Part shown: positions 38,845 to 53,000 of the stretch, in pieces
Position numbering within the stretch: the first letter of the stretch is position 1
Layout: each line of letters opens with the position of its first letter
NCBI GenBank assembly: GCA_019096065.1
Contig: JAGUCH010000001.1
Span: 15,314,001-15,378,000 of the forward strand
Direction: 5' to 3'
Source of the DNA: Paracyclopina nana
Lineage: Eukaryota; Arthropoda; Copepoda; Cyclopoida; Cyclopettidae
Length of the DNA stretch: 64,000 nucleotides
Translations under genes and position numbers: made by a program
The notes under the pieces: generated by a model
Told to the model about the DNA's origin: nothing
The model's input: the letters and a program-made list of their open reading frames with translations, nothing else
Database searches by the model: none

Positions 38845-41800
38845 TTAGTCCGATTGATTCGAATTCCGCATGATGACCAGTTCCCCATCAATTGGTTACC
38901 ATGACAGAATAAAAAATATGGACAGTGATTGTTGACCGTAGGCAAACAAGAGTCAACGTTTGCCCAGCTTCAAAATCATGTCTCAGTCCATCATCGCCGC
39001 TAAATGCTAGAGCTGCTTTAAAAAATGCTTTTGCGACTTTTCGCGTCCTCAGCCATAAAAGACATTCCTTCCGAAAGTTGACTAAACAACAATAGCGGCG
39101 TTTCTCAATTCAAGACGCCGCACCTCGTTTTCACGCGCCTCGTTCGCTCGCGAGCCCTCGCGTACGCACTACTTGCGTGCATTTTGGTTTTTGAGCGTGG
39201 CAAAACCTTTTGCTTTTGGTGACACATTGCCCGATGAGCAAAACGGTTGCTCTCTCAGCGCACCGGGGGGTCTCGCAGCGCCTTGCTTACGGTTTGTCAG
39301 GCACTAGCGCGCGCCCGGAGAGCGCGCGCGCAACAGCTGACTCCTTACCTTAATTTCAAGCCCATTTAGGCAGTCAATGAGGCTCGCCGTTTTTTCGTCA
39401 TTATTTTTTGTCACTCCGGCCTAAAGGGCGCAAGGGTTAGATGTCGAGATGACAAAAGGCTGTCGGTGTCCACTTTTATCGCGGATCATATTCAAGCTGG
39501 TCACCTCGGGGGTCCATCCATTTTTTATCGCGACAAAAGAAGCGGTAGCGGCCCGCGCATATATGAGGTGAGAAAACGAGACGTCCCGCTGTGGCTATGC
39601 AGCTTTGAAAACGATCCCACCAAGACGACGACATCCACATTTGACAAATGCTTCATCGCAAGCAAGGGGGTGGTGCGGGTGGGTGCGCGAGACGCAAAAA
39701 TGCCAATTAAAGAAGTCATGCATAAAATGAACATGACATTCCAAAGCGATGAAAATCATCATCATAAGACGCACGTGCGTGTTATTTTTAGAAAGTGAAT
39801 GTGTCAGCACCTCATCAATCCATCATTAGTCGCCCAATTTGATCGCGTTATCAATAATGCGCACAACAGTTGGCACGCACCAATCAGCCAAGTGGCCACG
39901 CTGCACCCGTCAGCACTAATGAAAACACGAGCGCGAGGGCTCGGCCTCTGGCCCGAGCTTGACCGGTGCGCCCGGGCGTCGCGTCGACAATTTTAAGGCG
40001 AGGACGGCATTTCAAATTCCGCTCAGCTGCCATTCATTCCGCTATTCGGCGAGTTATCATTTCAGATTGTCACGGTTTATCCGCCCAGCACTTTATTCAA
40101 TCAATTTTCCGAGCTCGTTCGTGCAACACTGTGAATGTGTCACCACGTTGCCGGGGTGGTGCTTTTTTCCATCCACGCTGCTATGATCTAATCGGCGGAT
40201 CAGCGTTTCACAAGGAGAATTCAGATGAGATTTCAAAATGAGAAGATCCAGGTTAATTTGAAATGGAAGCTCGGTGAGTTAACAGCTATGTTTGCTCAGC
40301 AAAAAACCAAATTGGAAGTGGTCATCGCTCGGAAAATACCATTTATATTCACTTTGCTTGATCAAAAACGAGTCCATGCTGCACAAACATATGCTAAACC
40401 ATATATGCAAATCCTGCCCTAGGAAAAACACCACCCTGTAAGACTGCTGCGAGTTCATGAACGCCCCGAGGGACAAGTTGATGATGATAACCTTTCTGCA
40501 GAATAACATCTCATAATTATTACCCAAAATTTAAGGGAAAGGTCATCTTTATTTCCTGTGGAGAATTCCGGGCACATCATAATTTTGGGAGCACCCTGTC
40601 GTCGGAGTGCACTAGTAATAGTTGTACGAGCAGCATTACATTGAAATGATTTCACGGGCCAATGCAGCTGCCAGATCGTCATCGTCATCATCTGGGTGAC
40701 AGCGTTATAAAAACATGTTCCCCTGAGATTTGCCACCGAATGAATCTACAGTTATTATCGTAATGGCTCAACTTGTGCAAAGAAAAAGTTATGCTCCGCA
40801 CATGGGGGAAGGTGGCTGCAGGAAAGCTGTGTACTACTACAACTCCCAAGGGACCTTGAGATGTATGAAGATGGCGAGGAAATGATATGATTCAGTGTCA
40901 ATAGAAAGCTTTCTTTTGACGAAAGCAATTAAGGCAAAGTCTCCCGAACGATGCAGTTGACCTCTCGTGGGGAAACGAGGAAAACGCATTTATGCTTTCA
41001 TAATTACTTCGGGGGATTTATCAATTATGTTTGCGCTGCACAAACCTCAATAAGGCGACGGGGGGAAAGTTTGGAACATTGTAAAAGCAAACATTGTTGA
41101 CACCATGAGAAACATGTCGCAGATGAGGATTAGCTTAATGTACTACTACTGCTGCTACAATGCGTTCAAAATGTGAGTTTTTCAGCGATGTACTAAAACC
41201 AATTAAAAAATTTTAGCCCCCACATTTCCCAACCTTTTGACACTCAGGGAAAATGAAGTAATGCGATATTTAGGCCAGCATTTGCAACAAAAGTGTGAAT
41301 GATGTGGGAGATATTGCGGCTCATAATCAACGCAGTTCTGCTATTTTCTCAAGAGCCTAGATAAACCTACTTGTGCATAAGTTGACGTGGCGCAATGAAA
41401 ATATTACTACTACACATACACCTCGATCTCCCCTTTCCCTGCTTTTCGGCTGGTCCAATTCCTTCATGGGAAGATTTTGATTTCTGATCACGCGGATGTT
41501 TGCTTAGCCGAAAGTAAATCTATTTTTGACACGCGCGTTCGTGAGAAAAATATTGGAGGCAGAATTATGAAGAGGGAAGAGCTTTTAGGAAAAGTGAAAG
41601 CATGACTGACCCCTACTATGTGGTCAAGATGGATGGATATACCCTTTCTTGAAAGCCTTGAGCATTTATCATAGTCATCATATTGCAATCACCCCAAAAG
41701 GTCTCCATCATCATCAATGACATTGTGTGACTGATCATCGTGATTTTTCATACACGTACTATACTGAGTGATCGATCTTTGCTGCTGCAGCAAGAAAGCT

Positions 41801-44800
41801 AGCTGCTCCTACTACATCACTTTTTTGGCCGTTTTGATTTGCATCAGATTTTATCCTGGACAAATATTATAATTTTCACACGCGCGCAAATAAGAAGACA
41901 ATTCACTATGTATTGGCGAATTAAAATTCCCTGGGCAGGTTATGCAAAATTAGCATTCTTCATGTCTGGCTCTGTGTTATGGCATATGCAGCTTCACTTT
42001 GCATATGATTATTCAGTCGTCGTCGCCGTTTTAACACTATGCTCAATTAGGTGGATTTGAAATGGCTGGAATATAACCCGATCAGAGTGCACGGTTCAAC
42101 AAATAAATCCGGAGACAAGTGAATAATTTACTCAGCTTTTATATGAGAGTTAAGACATAATCCCCCAGCTGTATTGAGCTGCTTTCTCTACTGGAAGATT
42201 GTTATGAGTGAAAATAGAAGTAGTGTAGTACGGATCGTGAAAGGTATTTGCTAGATTGGATACAATTTGACCAAAGTAAAGAGAAAGCCACTCGCTATAT
42301 ACACAGTACACACGCACAACCCTTTACTATCTTGATAGTGCGATAAATACAGGCTTTTGATAATGACATTGGCATTTCAGAATTATTGATGGATGCTAAT
42401 GGACCTATTTATTAGCTTCCGTCCAATTGGCCTTTCGGCCATGAAAGGTCTTCATAATTATGAGATATTATCTGGCAGCTCTGAGGTAAGGGCGTGCGAG
42501 GTCTGGCGTGTCCATACGCGAAAATCTAATCTCTCCAGCAGCACTTTCCAAAGTGTTGCTAAGCTGGCTTTATTGAGGAGATCAGTGTCACTTTGTGAAA
42601 TAGGGTTTTTCAAACTTTCATACAGAAAGCTTCAAAAGTTTGTAAGAGCCTCCTTGGCTGAGCTCTGTTGGCAGTGTCCATTTTTTGCATTAATGGATTT
42701 TTCCCCAGACGTTTTCCCCTTTTGATCAAATAGCAGAACTACTCTAGCCACTAGATGCAGTACGTTTTTCAGATTATCATGAAATGAGATTTGGGGATGA
42801 GGGAGGAAGGTTTTTCGCCTTTCATGTGGCACACTTTTGGGTTTGTTTGACCAAGATTTTCAAAGGACGGACACAGGCGGGTGCACAAAGGGAAAAATGT
42901 ACGAGGTTTTTCTAGGTAAGAAGCCACTTATGATTATGCATCGCACTTCAAAAGGAATGGCCAATTGCATGCACAAGTCAAAATAATAAAAAAGCCCGAA
43001 AGTCTCAATTTACCTCAACATCTGCTCATTCTTCATACATGCTCTTTGCCAGTTTTTTGTGACTAATATCCTGTGGGGGAAGAGGATAGAATTCTTGTTG
43101 GAAAAATTGAGCAGTTTCGGTTCAAGACTTATGGCAGACATTGTTGATTCTTGACGACGGAGGGTCGACTGTCAGCTCATATACATTTCCTCTTATTTCA
43201 CACATTCCGACAAAAAAGGAATATTGAAAATGGCTCCCATAAGACCCAGACAGCCATTAGCAGAAAAATTTCAGAGAGGCCATTGAGGATATGTAGATCA
43301 TGGATTCTTGCCAGTCACATCATTTGCTGAAAGGTAAAAGGCAAACAAGAAGCAATTTCAGCTGCAGCATTTTTTCTCTGCTTCTTGTTCGTACTACATG
43401 TGACAAGGCGAATTAGCCACAGCAGCAGACGTTTTGATGAAAAAGGAAAACAAGCTTATATTGTTATGACAGGAAATTGTTATAATATATGTGTGTGTGT
43501 GTACTTATTGTTTCGTGACAATTAGGAGATGACTCTGTCCATTTTTATTGTTTCACCTTCACGACTCCAAGAGTCATAAAAAATGAACAAATGTCAAATC
43601 ATCACTAATGCGTCTCTCCAATTAGGTATAAAGAGTATTATAAATATTCTGCTGCTGCTGCTGCTGGGAGAGTTTTGCCTGCTACAATAGCGTTACCTTC
43701 AGCCTGATGATGGAGATTGGCTTTTTTGTGTGTACTCCTCTACCTCAAGCAGACAAAGGGTGAACAAATAGCATCATGATTTGAGCTACATATACAAATG
43801 CACACTGGTCCAGACAAGCATGAAAATGTCACATATCCAAGATTCGGATTGTCATCTTGGCAGAATTCAGCAGCAAAAAAGGCGAAATGATGTTGGCCAA
43901 TCGAGGCAGCAGATTTCCACAAGAAGGATTTCGAATCGAAACGAGTTGTAATCCCAGAGAGAAGTTATAAACAATCCTGATAAATTCCATCTTCAAATCT
44001 CCGGGCTTAATCTCTCGGATGAAATGAAGTAGCAATTTATGTGCTCAATTCGCTAGTTTTCAGAATCAATCCTCTCTCAATTCACTGCTCGACGCAAACA
44101 GCTTCCATTTATTGCGAATTGTTTTCGGTTTCAGCAAGCTGAGTAAAACGAGCGCAACTCCCAATTGTCAACTTGGCGCGCAACCTCGTATGCGTGACAT
44201 TTTTGGGCCGCTCAGCCCAGTGTGAAAAGCTTGCAAACGTGTTCTTGATACGGTATGTCAGCAAGTAGTGGAAAATTCATGAGAAATAAGTTTTGAAGAC
44301 ACAAAGGAGTGCTTTGTCGCAGTATCATTTTAATTGGTATTAAGCCACGCATGAAATGTTCATGATGACATGACTCTTTTGCCTCATATACAATTGACTT
44401 CTTCCATTTCATCAAACTGACTAAAATGCTGCCGGTGTATGGTGAGATCTGCATTCTCCGAAGTCATCACTGTGAAAATTGCCTGCCTCTACAAATTGCT
44501 CTGCTTTTTAAAGGCATTGTCATGGGAAAAGGAGAAATACCAGGTGATGATGCAGTTAGGCTGTTTGAAAGAAAAAAAGAATATTCATTACTTGTTCACG
44601 ATGGCTTTTCTTCTACTTCACTCTCGGCTGTCGATGAAAAATTGATGCAGATAAAAAGAGAAATGTCAGTCTGCATGCAAAAACTGTCAAGTTCTGCGAA
44701 AATGGAATATTTGAAAGCATTCAGAGCCAATCTTGCAGAAAATAAGACAAACTTCAAATGTTCCAGAAAATATGCTACTACAAAGTAGCACAACTGACTT

Positions 44801-46972
44801 CTCTCTCTCTAGCTGCTACTTTTCTTTTTCTGACTTTTACAGACAAACAACAAATGCAGGAGAGGGGTCTGTGATAGCAATATATTTCAAGTAGGGCCAT
44901 TTCACAATCCCTTACTTTTCCCTCCATTTCTTCTCCTCCTCTCTCAAACAATCGCATAATCGTCAAACGCAATCAGCCAAACAATGAGAAAAATGGGGGG
45001 AAAGGTTGCGCGACTCTGACGCAATTAGTTTGCGCAGCCTCAGCAATTTTCGATCAGTTTTGAAGTGTTTTTCGCCGAAGATGACGACGGAGCTCCACCT
45101 CGCTGCCCGGATTTTTTAAGGTAGGCCCAAATTGGTGTGGGAAAGCTGAATTCGTTCGTTTTTCGCCAGAATTTGCGCAGAGTTGGGTCTTCGCATCGCA
45201 GGCGTAGCTGAAGTTTTTTGAGATATCTCTGTCAATCGGTCAGATCTAAATACACAGAGATAAGCTGGATGAGCAGTACTTGTGTGTGACCCCCTTAACT
45301 GCGTTTTTTCTGAAATTGAGCATTTTAGTGCGTGAAAGTGCTGAAAGCTTGGTGTATTTAAATGCTCCTGGCCATGTTCAAATTATGCCGAATGACAACA
45401 AAGTTCTCGTCGTCGTAGATTTGTGAGAATGCAGCATAGCAGAACTGACACAATATTTGCATATAAAACAAAGCTAATTCTTGTCAATTTTTATTTCTCC
45501 TGAGTCATGAGCTAGCTGGTATTCGTGTTTCGTCCTTAAAGTGAAGCCCACCTTCTTTATCTTGTCCCACATACTAATATATCTACTTCAAAGACCTGGC
45601 TCAATTTGATTAGAAAATGCCATGACAGGAAGTTAGCTCACCTTTGAAAAACAAACAAACCTATCAAAGTTGCTGTATAGCTACATTACCAAAAGTAAAT
45701 AGGCTATCACTAATGGGATATTTGTTCGCTAATGATGACTAAGCTATGATTCAAGCATTAATTGAAAAACGTCCTCCACCATCCGGACATTAATTATGAC
45801 ATTGTTCCCACATCGCGATTCAATAATACATTTTTCAAGGCGATGCAGCTTCTTACTATTGCGCTAGCTCTTATAAAAAAAAACCATAAGGCAAACAGAG
45901 CAGTGGAAAATCCAGCTCGAGGGCAATTCCCATTTTATGGCCTAATTTTACATAGATCTTAGATTTTGATTGCTCATCGTCGTATTGATCAAACTTTAAT
46001 TAAACCGTGTTTTATTGCTGGCGACCAGGCCAAAGAGCCAAAATACCTTTCAAAAATAATGTTTGGCTTTGACATTGGCATTAGCATAAAATAATTAGGC
46101 TGGTATTTTTAATTAGAATATTTTGGTCGTGCGAATTGAATTCCAGTCACACCCCTGATGCTGGTTCGTAAAAATGGCACGATATTGTACAGATCTACGT
46201 GTGGGAATGAGTGTATTAAGCACGTTTCGCATAATTATTGTCACTACGTACTACGCTATATAAACGTACGTGCTCAGGGCTGTTATGCAAACTTTTCCAA
46301 TAATGAAACACAAAAGTTGTTGCTGCTGCTGCCGCTGCTGGAATTGAAAAGAAAAAAGTTGGTATTTTCTTCGTCGTCTCTCGTGGAAGTCATGCATCTT
46401 GTAGATTAGTGCGAAATTAGCTCATGGAATTGTAGCACAAGACTTATTGCCACATTGCTCATTTGCATAGGATTAAAAAGTCCCAACAAGAAGAAAAAGA
46501 ATGGCTGCTTGTCAACCACCAACCAAATTACGACCTCACACTGGGAATATTGCAGATACTCAAGGCACAAACACAATCATGCATCAAAATGGCGATGGCT
46601 GTGCATTTTGCGGAAATTGATACTTTTTGCAATGGCTGCATCAGTGCTGCTCCTGCCTTTTTCCCCCACTGTGATCCCTACTAATTTTGGGCATTTATTT
46701 TGCCACTGTAGATCCATTTCATTTGCATTTTCAGCTAAGCAGTTACAAAGTTGAGATAAATTCCTTCTTAGCCGACCCTTTTTCTTGTGATTTTTACAAC
46801 CTCTTCGTAATCTTTGAGAGTTGATGGTCAGTTCCCACATCCATAACTATACGAGCAAATGTCACACAGTGATACTCTTTTCAAAAACTCTGCTGCTCAT
46901 GTAGTTGTAAGGTCAACTGCCTCAAAATGACCTTTTGTAAGCAACCCTAATTTTTAACCCCCAGCCAATGTT

Positions 46973-47065
46973 TGCTGCAAGATGGCGCTGCTGTTGCTAG
47001 CCAGCCCAAGCGGCCCGGTCTGCCGTGCTGCCTGCACCGGCTTTAGGAAAAGCGCCACCTGGCCT
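46973..47065. promoter_or_regulatory. Isolated GC-rich block with two opposed CTCF-like motifs
   Basis: About 90 bp of GC-rich sequence in an AT-rich intergenic region. A plus-strand CTGCAAGATGGCGC starts the block and a minus-strand AGGCCAGGTGGCGC (47052-47065) ends it; each matches 11 of 14 CTCF-core positions. AAGATGGCG is also a YY1/Pho-type word. No tRNA boxes or coding frame were found. An insulator or distal enhancer is plausible. Confidence 0.3.
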
Positions 47066-50000
47066 GGTAATGAAATGAAAATAAACACAGAGCTGAGATT
47101 AGTAATAGGAAGCGGCAGAAAAATCATAATCTGTTTTGATTGAAATTCAATTGAGTTGTCGCACTGCGAGAAAAGAGCATGTGTGTTTTAGAAACCTCTT
47201 TTGAAATTTTTCCATTATTTATGGGGAGTGACAGCTGTCTCAATGAGTAATGTAAGTCGCATTTCACTTTTCAGTTATTGTTTCTTCCTTTGTTACTTGA
47301 AAATGTAACTTCATGAAAGGTTCTAGTTTTGCCATTATTTTGGAGCACAGTTTTTCTGTTGCTCTGCAGCGCCCTGGTCAAAAGCTAGACAAAAACCCTC
47401 CTGCCTGTCATTTGGCTGTCATCAATTTCGGAATACAATTACGTTTCAAGGACAACATGAGCAACAGGTCAACAACCAACCTAAAGGGAAATGAAGTGGC
47501 AATTTTTCCATGCACTGGTACTCATTCAACTAAGGCTTGCAAAACGCTTTTTTGTATCATCACTTCACACCAATTTTTCATTCATGTGGGAAAAAAATGA
47601 ATCATCCTCCATTGAAACTTTTTTAAAGCCCAATTTTGCCCGTTTTTTCTTGCTATAAATGCTATATCAAATATTTAATTATTTAGCTTCTTTGTTTGTG
47701 AATTTTCAGAAGATAGATTCTGTGTATGAAGTTGAAAAATGTCCAATTGTAGGAAAATTTCTCAGTCAAGGCCATCATTTGTTCAAGATAATTGTCTCAG
47801 CAGTATTGTGTAGCAGCAAGGGATCATAAGGGCTAACTCAGCATCAGTTGAGCCATACACAGATAAGGCTAAGCTCGAGCTCTGGCAGTTATATCCAGCT
47901 CGATGGATATTGGACGGTATAAGCGGAAAGTCTTCATAAAACTGGGACATGACGCGCCATCTGTGAGCAATGCGCGGAACTAACGCACTCATAAAAGGCG
48001 CAGTGCTTGGCTGTAGTAGGAAAAACATTTGCTAGTTATTGGCCGTCTTAAAAGAAAAGAACTTGCCTTATTGCTTTTCCATTTCATTTATGGAATGCTA
48101 CGTTTATCCGTACAATACGGCCATTTCTACAATAAAAGTGGCTTTCCCTTCATCATGTTGCTGACTGGCGCAAGTTTGAAAACATCATCCTACGATGCAA
48201 TCTCATTTTCTGGAGGCAAAAAGGGGAAGTTGTGCCATGGCAGCAATAGGAAAAGCATAATTGCGGGCGCCAATTTAGCAATCAACAATCAGGGACCAAT
48301 TCAGCGATGGAAGTCCTCTCTTCGGTAGTGGGAGTATATTTAGCAGGAGATCGATAAAAGTGCTGCTGCTTTTGGGAGAAACAATGGGAGCTCATTAACT
48401 TTCTTTCTGCACATTACTGCATTTGGTCAACTGATATTCGTCGTACGTAGCATTTGTGAGTGCCTACTTGAATATCATCATAGATTGTATGTTCAGGAGC
48501 AATTGTTACGCTGTATAGTACACTACTACTATATTCATGCAAATGCGATGCATAATTAATTTCCACAATATAATGTACCATAAAAGTACGATAGAGCTTG
48601 CTCAGCCTCAAGTGGCTCTTGTTGTCGTCATTTTCTGCTGGCTACTTCAAATACTACTTAGGAAAATTGGACATGAAGAATATATCCTACCTTCTCCTTC
48701 AAAATGCACGGAATCAAAACATGGAGCAATACAGTATTTCAAATGGCTCTGCTGGTAAAAGGCACTTTTTGTGAAAGGCTCCCACATCAATTGGCACTTT
48801 GGTAAATGGTAATACTATTTTTGTGCACTGCAATAAAAAAGCACCATTCAATAAAGGGCGCAAACATATTTTTATGTAATAAGATTGATTTTGAAAATTA
48901 TCTTCAGAAGTTTCATATGTTGGTGCAATAAATACAAGACAAAGAGAGACTAAATTAATGTTAAGAAGGTAAATGACTTAAAAAAGTATTGCAACAAGAA
49001 GAATCTCAGTGGCTTAAAATGGGTACTTTTACTCAAAAAATCGAGTTAATCACAAAAAACTTTTGAAACATACTGTTAGCTATTTTTAGAGCCTACCATA
49101 GCACCTTTTATGAAAGTGCTAAACTTGTACGGTGCCTTTTGTTGTGATTTATTTTTCAAAGAGTGCTTTTTATTGTTGTGCCTTTGCTATTTAGTGTCTT
49201 TTCCCAGTACTTCAAGATATTTGATAACCTAAAATATAAGCTTTTCCCAAAGAAAATCAAAAGCACAGCCACATGCTCAAAGTTTTTCTTTATTGACGAA
49301 AATCATGCTGTACAAAAAAGACGTTGAAATGAAATAGGTAGCAAAAGTAAAAAATCTAGCCCTCGTTCCATTTCTAGGGCAATATTAGCCATTGGTGGAT
49401 GCATTCATTATTACACTAAGCTAGCCAAGTATATCTATCTTTCTGGATGCTTTTCTTATTTTCTTTGGAGAGAGAGAGAGGGGATCTTGGGATGAGTAGG
49501 CGGGGTTATGCATTATGCATGATGTTTACTTGAGGCATTAATCAACGAAGGAAGAGAGAAAGAAAGAGGAGTATTATTATTTTTCCCGAATTTGGCCCAG
49601 AATATGGTTGAGTGATAATTACCGGTCGGGTCACGTGACCGGTCGCGTGCGCGGGAATCACTTTTCTCAAGTAACAGCTTCCTGCTGGTGTCATCGCTAA
49701 ATGATGGCAATCACCCTCTACATATATGAGCAATACGTTGATGCATTGTTACCAAGAAAATGTCAAAAAACTGCTTTCACACAAGTATATACGATGCCAT
49801 CAATCACGGAATTCAGCGGCAACAATGGTAGCATAGGAAACAGGATCTCTTAAAAGTAAGGCTTCAGCCTATTTAGTTTATGGGTCACGAAAGGAGGGCT
49901 TCACGACTGATTTGTAGCACAAAGTTCAATTAGAGAAAACATTCGTAAATGTACCGGGGACAGCGTTTGCGGGACACACGTGATCAAAGCTAGTTTTTGT

Positions 50001-53000
50001 TGATATTTATGTGCCAAGCGGCATCAAAATCAATATCGAGGCTCTCCCGCTCTCTCTTGTACTCGTATGGCTTAGCACACACCAGCTTTGGTGGATACGT
50101 TGTCAAAAAAGAAGAAGAAGAGGTTGGTCGTGCGGTAGTCGTTGTGGTGGCTTTCTCTTCTTTATTTGGCAGATTCATCCTCCAATTTCTTGAAAGAAGA
50201 AGAAGAAGAGAAGCTGCTTGTGTGACCAAAAGCATCTGCCAGATTTCATTATGGACTTCAGAAGCCTCACAAAGGGAATGTCGCAGGCTTCTGTGGCTCT
50301 AAAATCACACTGGGGAATATGCATAACGCCCCCAAATGATTTTGATGCCAATCCACAATTTTTGATATCCTTCAGGTTATTACCGATCATCAATAATTTT
50401 CAAATTGAATTAATACTCAAAAACGAGCTTCACTCATATGAAACATCTCCAACTGAATTCAGTTCATATGGTTTTCAAGAGAGCCGAATATGAGAGTTTT
50501 CAGGCCTAGGATTCTTCGAGCCAGTGTGAGTCTCTATGTTGCTTTCTCCAATACAATTTCACTAAGAGATGGAGATAAACAGAGCCTTGGTCAACAAAGA
50601 CTTTGTCAAAATTACATTCCTTAGGTCACAATCACATTTCACAAAGAATGGTTGGAACATCAAAGGTGCTTTCACTTTTATTGGAAAAACTCCTCCTCGT
50701 CGTCGTGGTGGTTGGGGGACGAGAGCTCCTTCTTTCTTCATCATCTTTTTCCATATTTCGAGGAGGAAGCCAGCTCCCTATTGGTCCTCATATTCGGCGT
50801 GGAGGGCGTGGAGGTTATCATATAATTCCGAGGCCACTCTTGCCATACACGACGGTGGGCTGGCTGAGACCTGGCTCGGCTCGCTCCCAACCAACATCAG
50901 GCAATTGCTTTCCATCCTGGATATTAATATCGCGTATCCGCCTTTCTTCTTCGGCTCAAGAACAAAGGAGAAAGCTCTCCAGCTAATAATAAGAGCCAGC
51001 CTGAAGGGATAATGAGAAAAAGCGGATCGCGCATATAAAGCATGAAAAAATTCGTCTACTGTGAAATTGGACAGGTTGGCAACTTTCCCTATAAAATGTT
51101 GCCCCATAACTTAAGTTAGGACCCTCTGGTTTTTGGGAAAGCGCGCATATCGAGTGATATACAGCTACAAGTTGAGCTGCCAACTTCTCTAATGAGATAC
51201 GCGTTTGAGATTGAGAAAGAATCCCACTCCTCCTCTTCTTTCTTAGGATCTGCTTTTCCGCTGCATTAAATTAGCAAACTTTCAATCTCCATTCCTTATA
51301 ATAGTATAAGTTGGCGTCGGCCATTCCAGCGACAGTCTTTTGTGTATGCCAAACTTTGAGATATGACTCGGGAAACTTTGCCACTCCACTCCCTCCATCT
51401 TGCGCAGGTCTTTCCTTTTTCATACTTCATTCCGCGGAAAACACGAAAGTATATGGTGTTATTCAGAGCAGTCGGATCGAGAGCTTTCTCGTAATTCAGA
51501 CTTTCTTGATCATCAACGATGCTTTTCGCAATGTTTAGTAGCTGTGCTGGTTAATTGATGCAAACTCATTCTTTATGCAAAGCAAGGTAGCAGTGGGAGC
51601 GCTGAAGCTGTAATTGCCCAAAGATCCGCCATTAATGTAGCGCGCGATAAAGGTTGGTATTTAAATTATGCAAAAAGGAATTCGTAGCCTCCTTAAATGG
51701 CTTTCTCTTTTGATATTGACGGTTTTCTCGTTTTTTTTACATAAAAAGAAGAAAAGAGAGGTCTACATGCAGCTATACTCTCGGCAGCATCGTCAAAATG
51801 GAAACGATATTCAAATGTTATTGCCAGAGATCTATCTCTCTTCTCTTGCACAATGGGGAAGTCTATGGATTTTTCAAAAGGCCACTTTTTCAGTGCTCAC
51901 CTGGAAAACCAGGCTTTTTTCTCAGTTTCCTTGGCGAAAGCCCTTATCGCGAGTACGTTAGCAAAATCTGGTGAAAACATTGACTTTTTGAGCGTTCATT
52001 TGCCCACCGTGATCCGCGCGTGCATATATCGTATGTTATACGAGAAAAGAGGGACGACCAAGATTTCAGATATTCATGGGCGCAATCATGGAACGACTTT
52101 TATATGCATATGTACTATTATGGCTTTTGAACGAGAGATCTCGGAATGGAGCTGATGGTGGTGTCATATTGCTGTATAAGCCTATTTCCACGGCTTTCCA
52201 CTTCAAGGCTTTCCACCCATTTTTCAATTTCTATCTGAAAATGAGGAAACTTTGCGGGCTTCGGCTGCTGCGGAATTGAATACAGAAGCCGGGCTCAAAA
52301 CAGCTCTGTTGGAAATATTTCTTGGCATTTCCTACTTCCTGCGAAGAAGAAGGGAAAGCGATCGAATTTGCGATTTGCCGTTGGGGATCTAGAATTATTA
52401 TAGCAGTCAGGCTAACTCTCTCTCTGGTTGCAAAGAGAAGAAAAAAGTATTCTTCACTGTCATCCCCATTTCCATTTATCACAGTTGGCTGAAGGACTTT
52501 TGCTTTCTACTCTCATATTCCCCCTAGAGGAAGATAGGAGGAACACATTTGAGGCATTAAACTCGGCTTTTTTGCCGGATCAGAAAGGCAATTACATGCT
52601 ACCTATCGACAATCTCAATGGTTGCCGGAATGGCCAAAAATGGCCGAGATAAAATCGCAACAAATGGCACTTTCAAACGTGGTTATTCCAATTATAGCTG
52701 ATGGTGTTGAAATTACAAGAGGGGGATCGAGTGATTAATTCCTTACAGGTCAAAATCACCGGGGAAATTTACTTGATGGTGCAACTACACACTATGGAGC
52801 ATAGCTTACTAAGGAGAAGAGGTGGAAAAATGACCGTTCCCTCCCTAAAAACCGAGATTTCTTTTATAATCTACTCCTATTGCATGTTTAACTTTGCATA
52901 GGTTGGCTTTATTTTGTTGGCAGAAAATACTTACGTTGGCTTTTATCGAGCTTTGCTGTCTAATTATCGCACGTAAAAAACGGCTCTTTTTGTTTGTTGT

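Noticed and set aside
39466-39798. A 110-codon plus-strand frame in CpG-rich sequence upstream of spalt
   Set aside because: No known motif, and the CpG-rich composition lowers stop-codon frequency. Overlapping minus-strand frames of similar quality are also present.
44426-44788. A 120-codon plus-strand frame with a Lys/Glu-rich C-terminal half
   Set aside because: No family resemblance. One such frame is unsurprising in 64 kb; it would need transcript evidence.
46973-47065. GC-rich block considered as a tRNA gene
   Set aside because: No A-box or B-box and no cloverleaf pairing.
50569-51107. A 147-codon plus-strand frame overlapping a 109-codon minus-strand frame
   Set aside because: No recognisable domain, no splice or promoter context, and simple-repeat-like arginine/glycine stretches. 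Likely chance.
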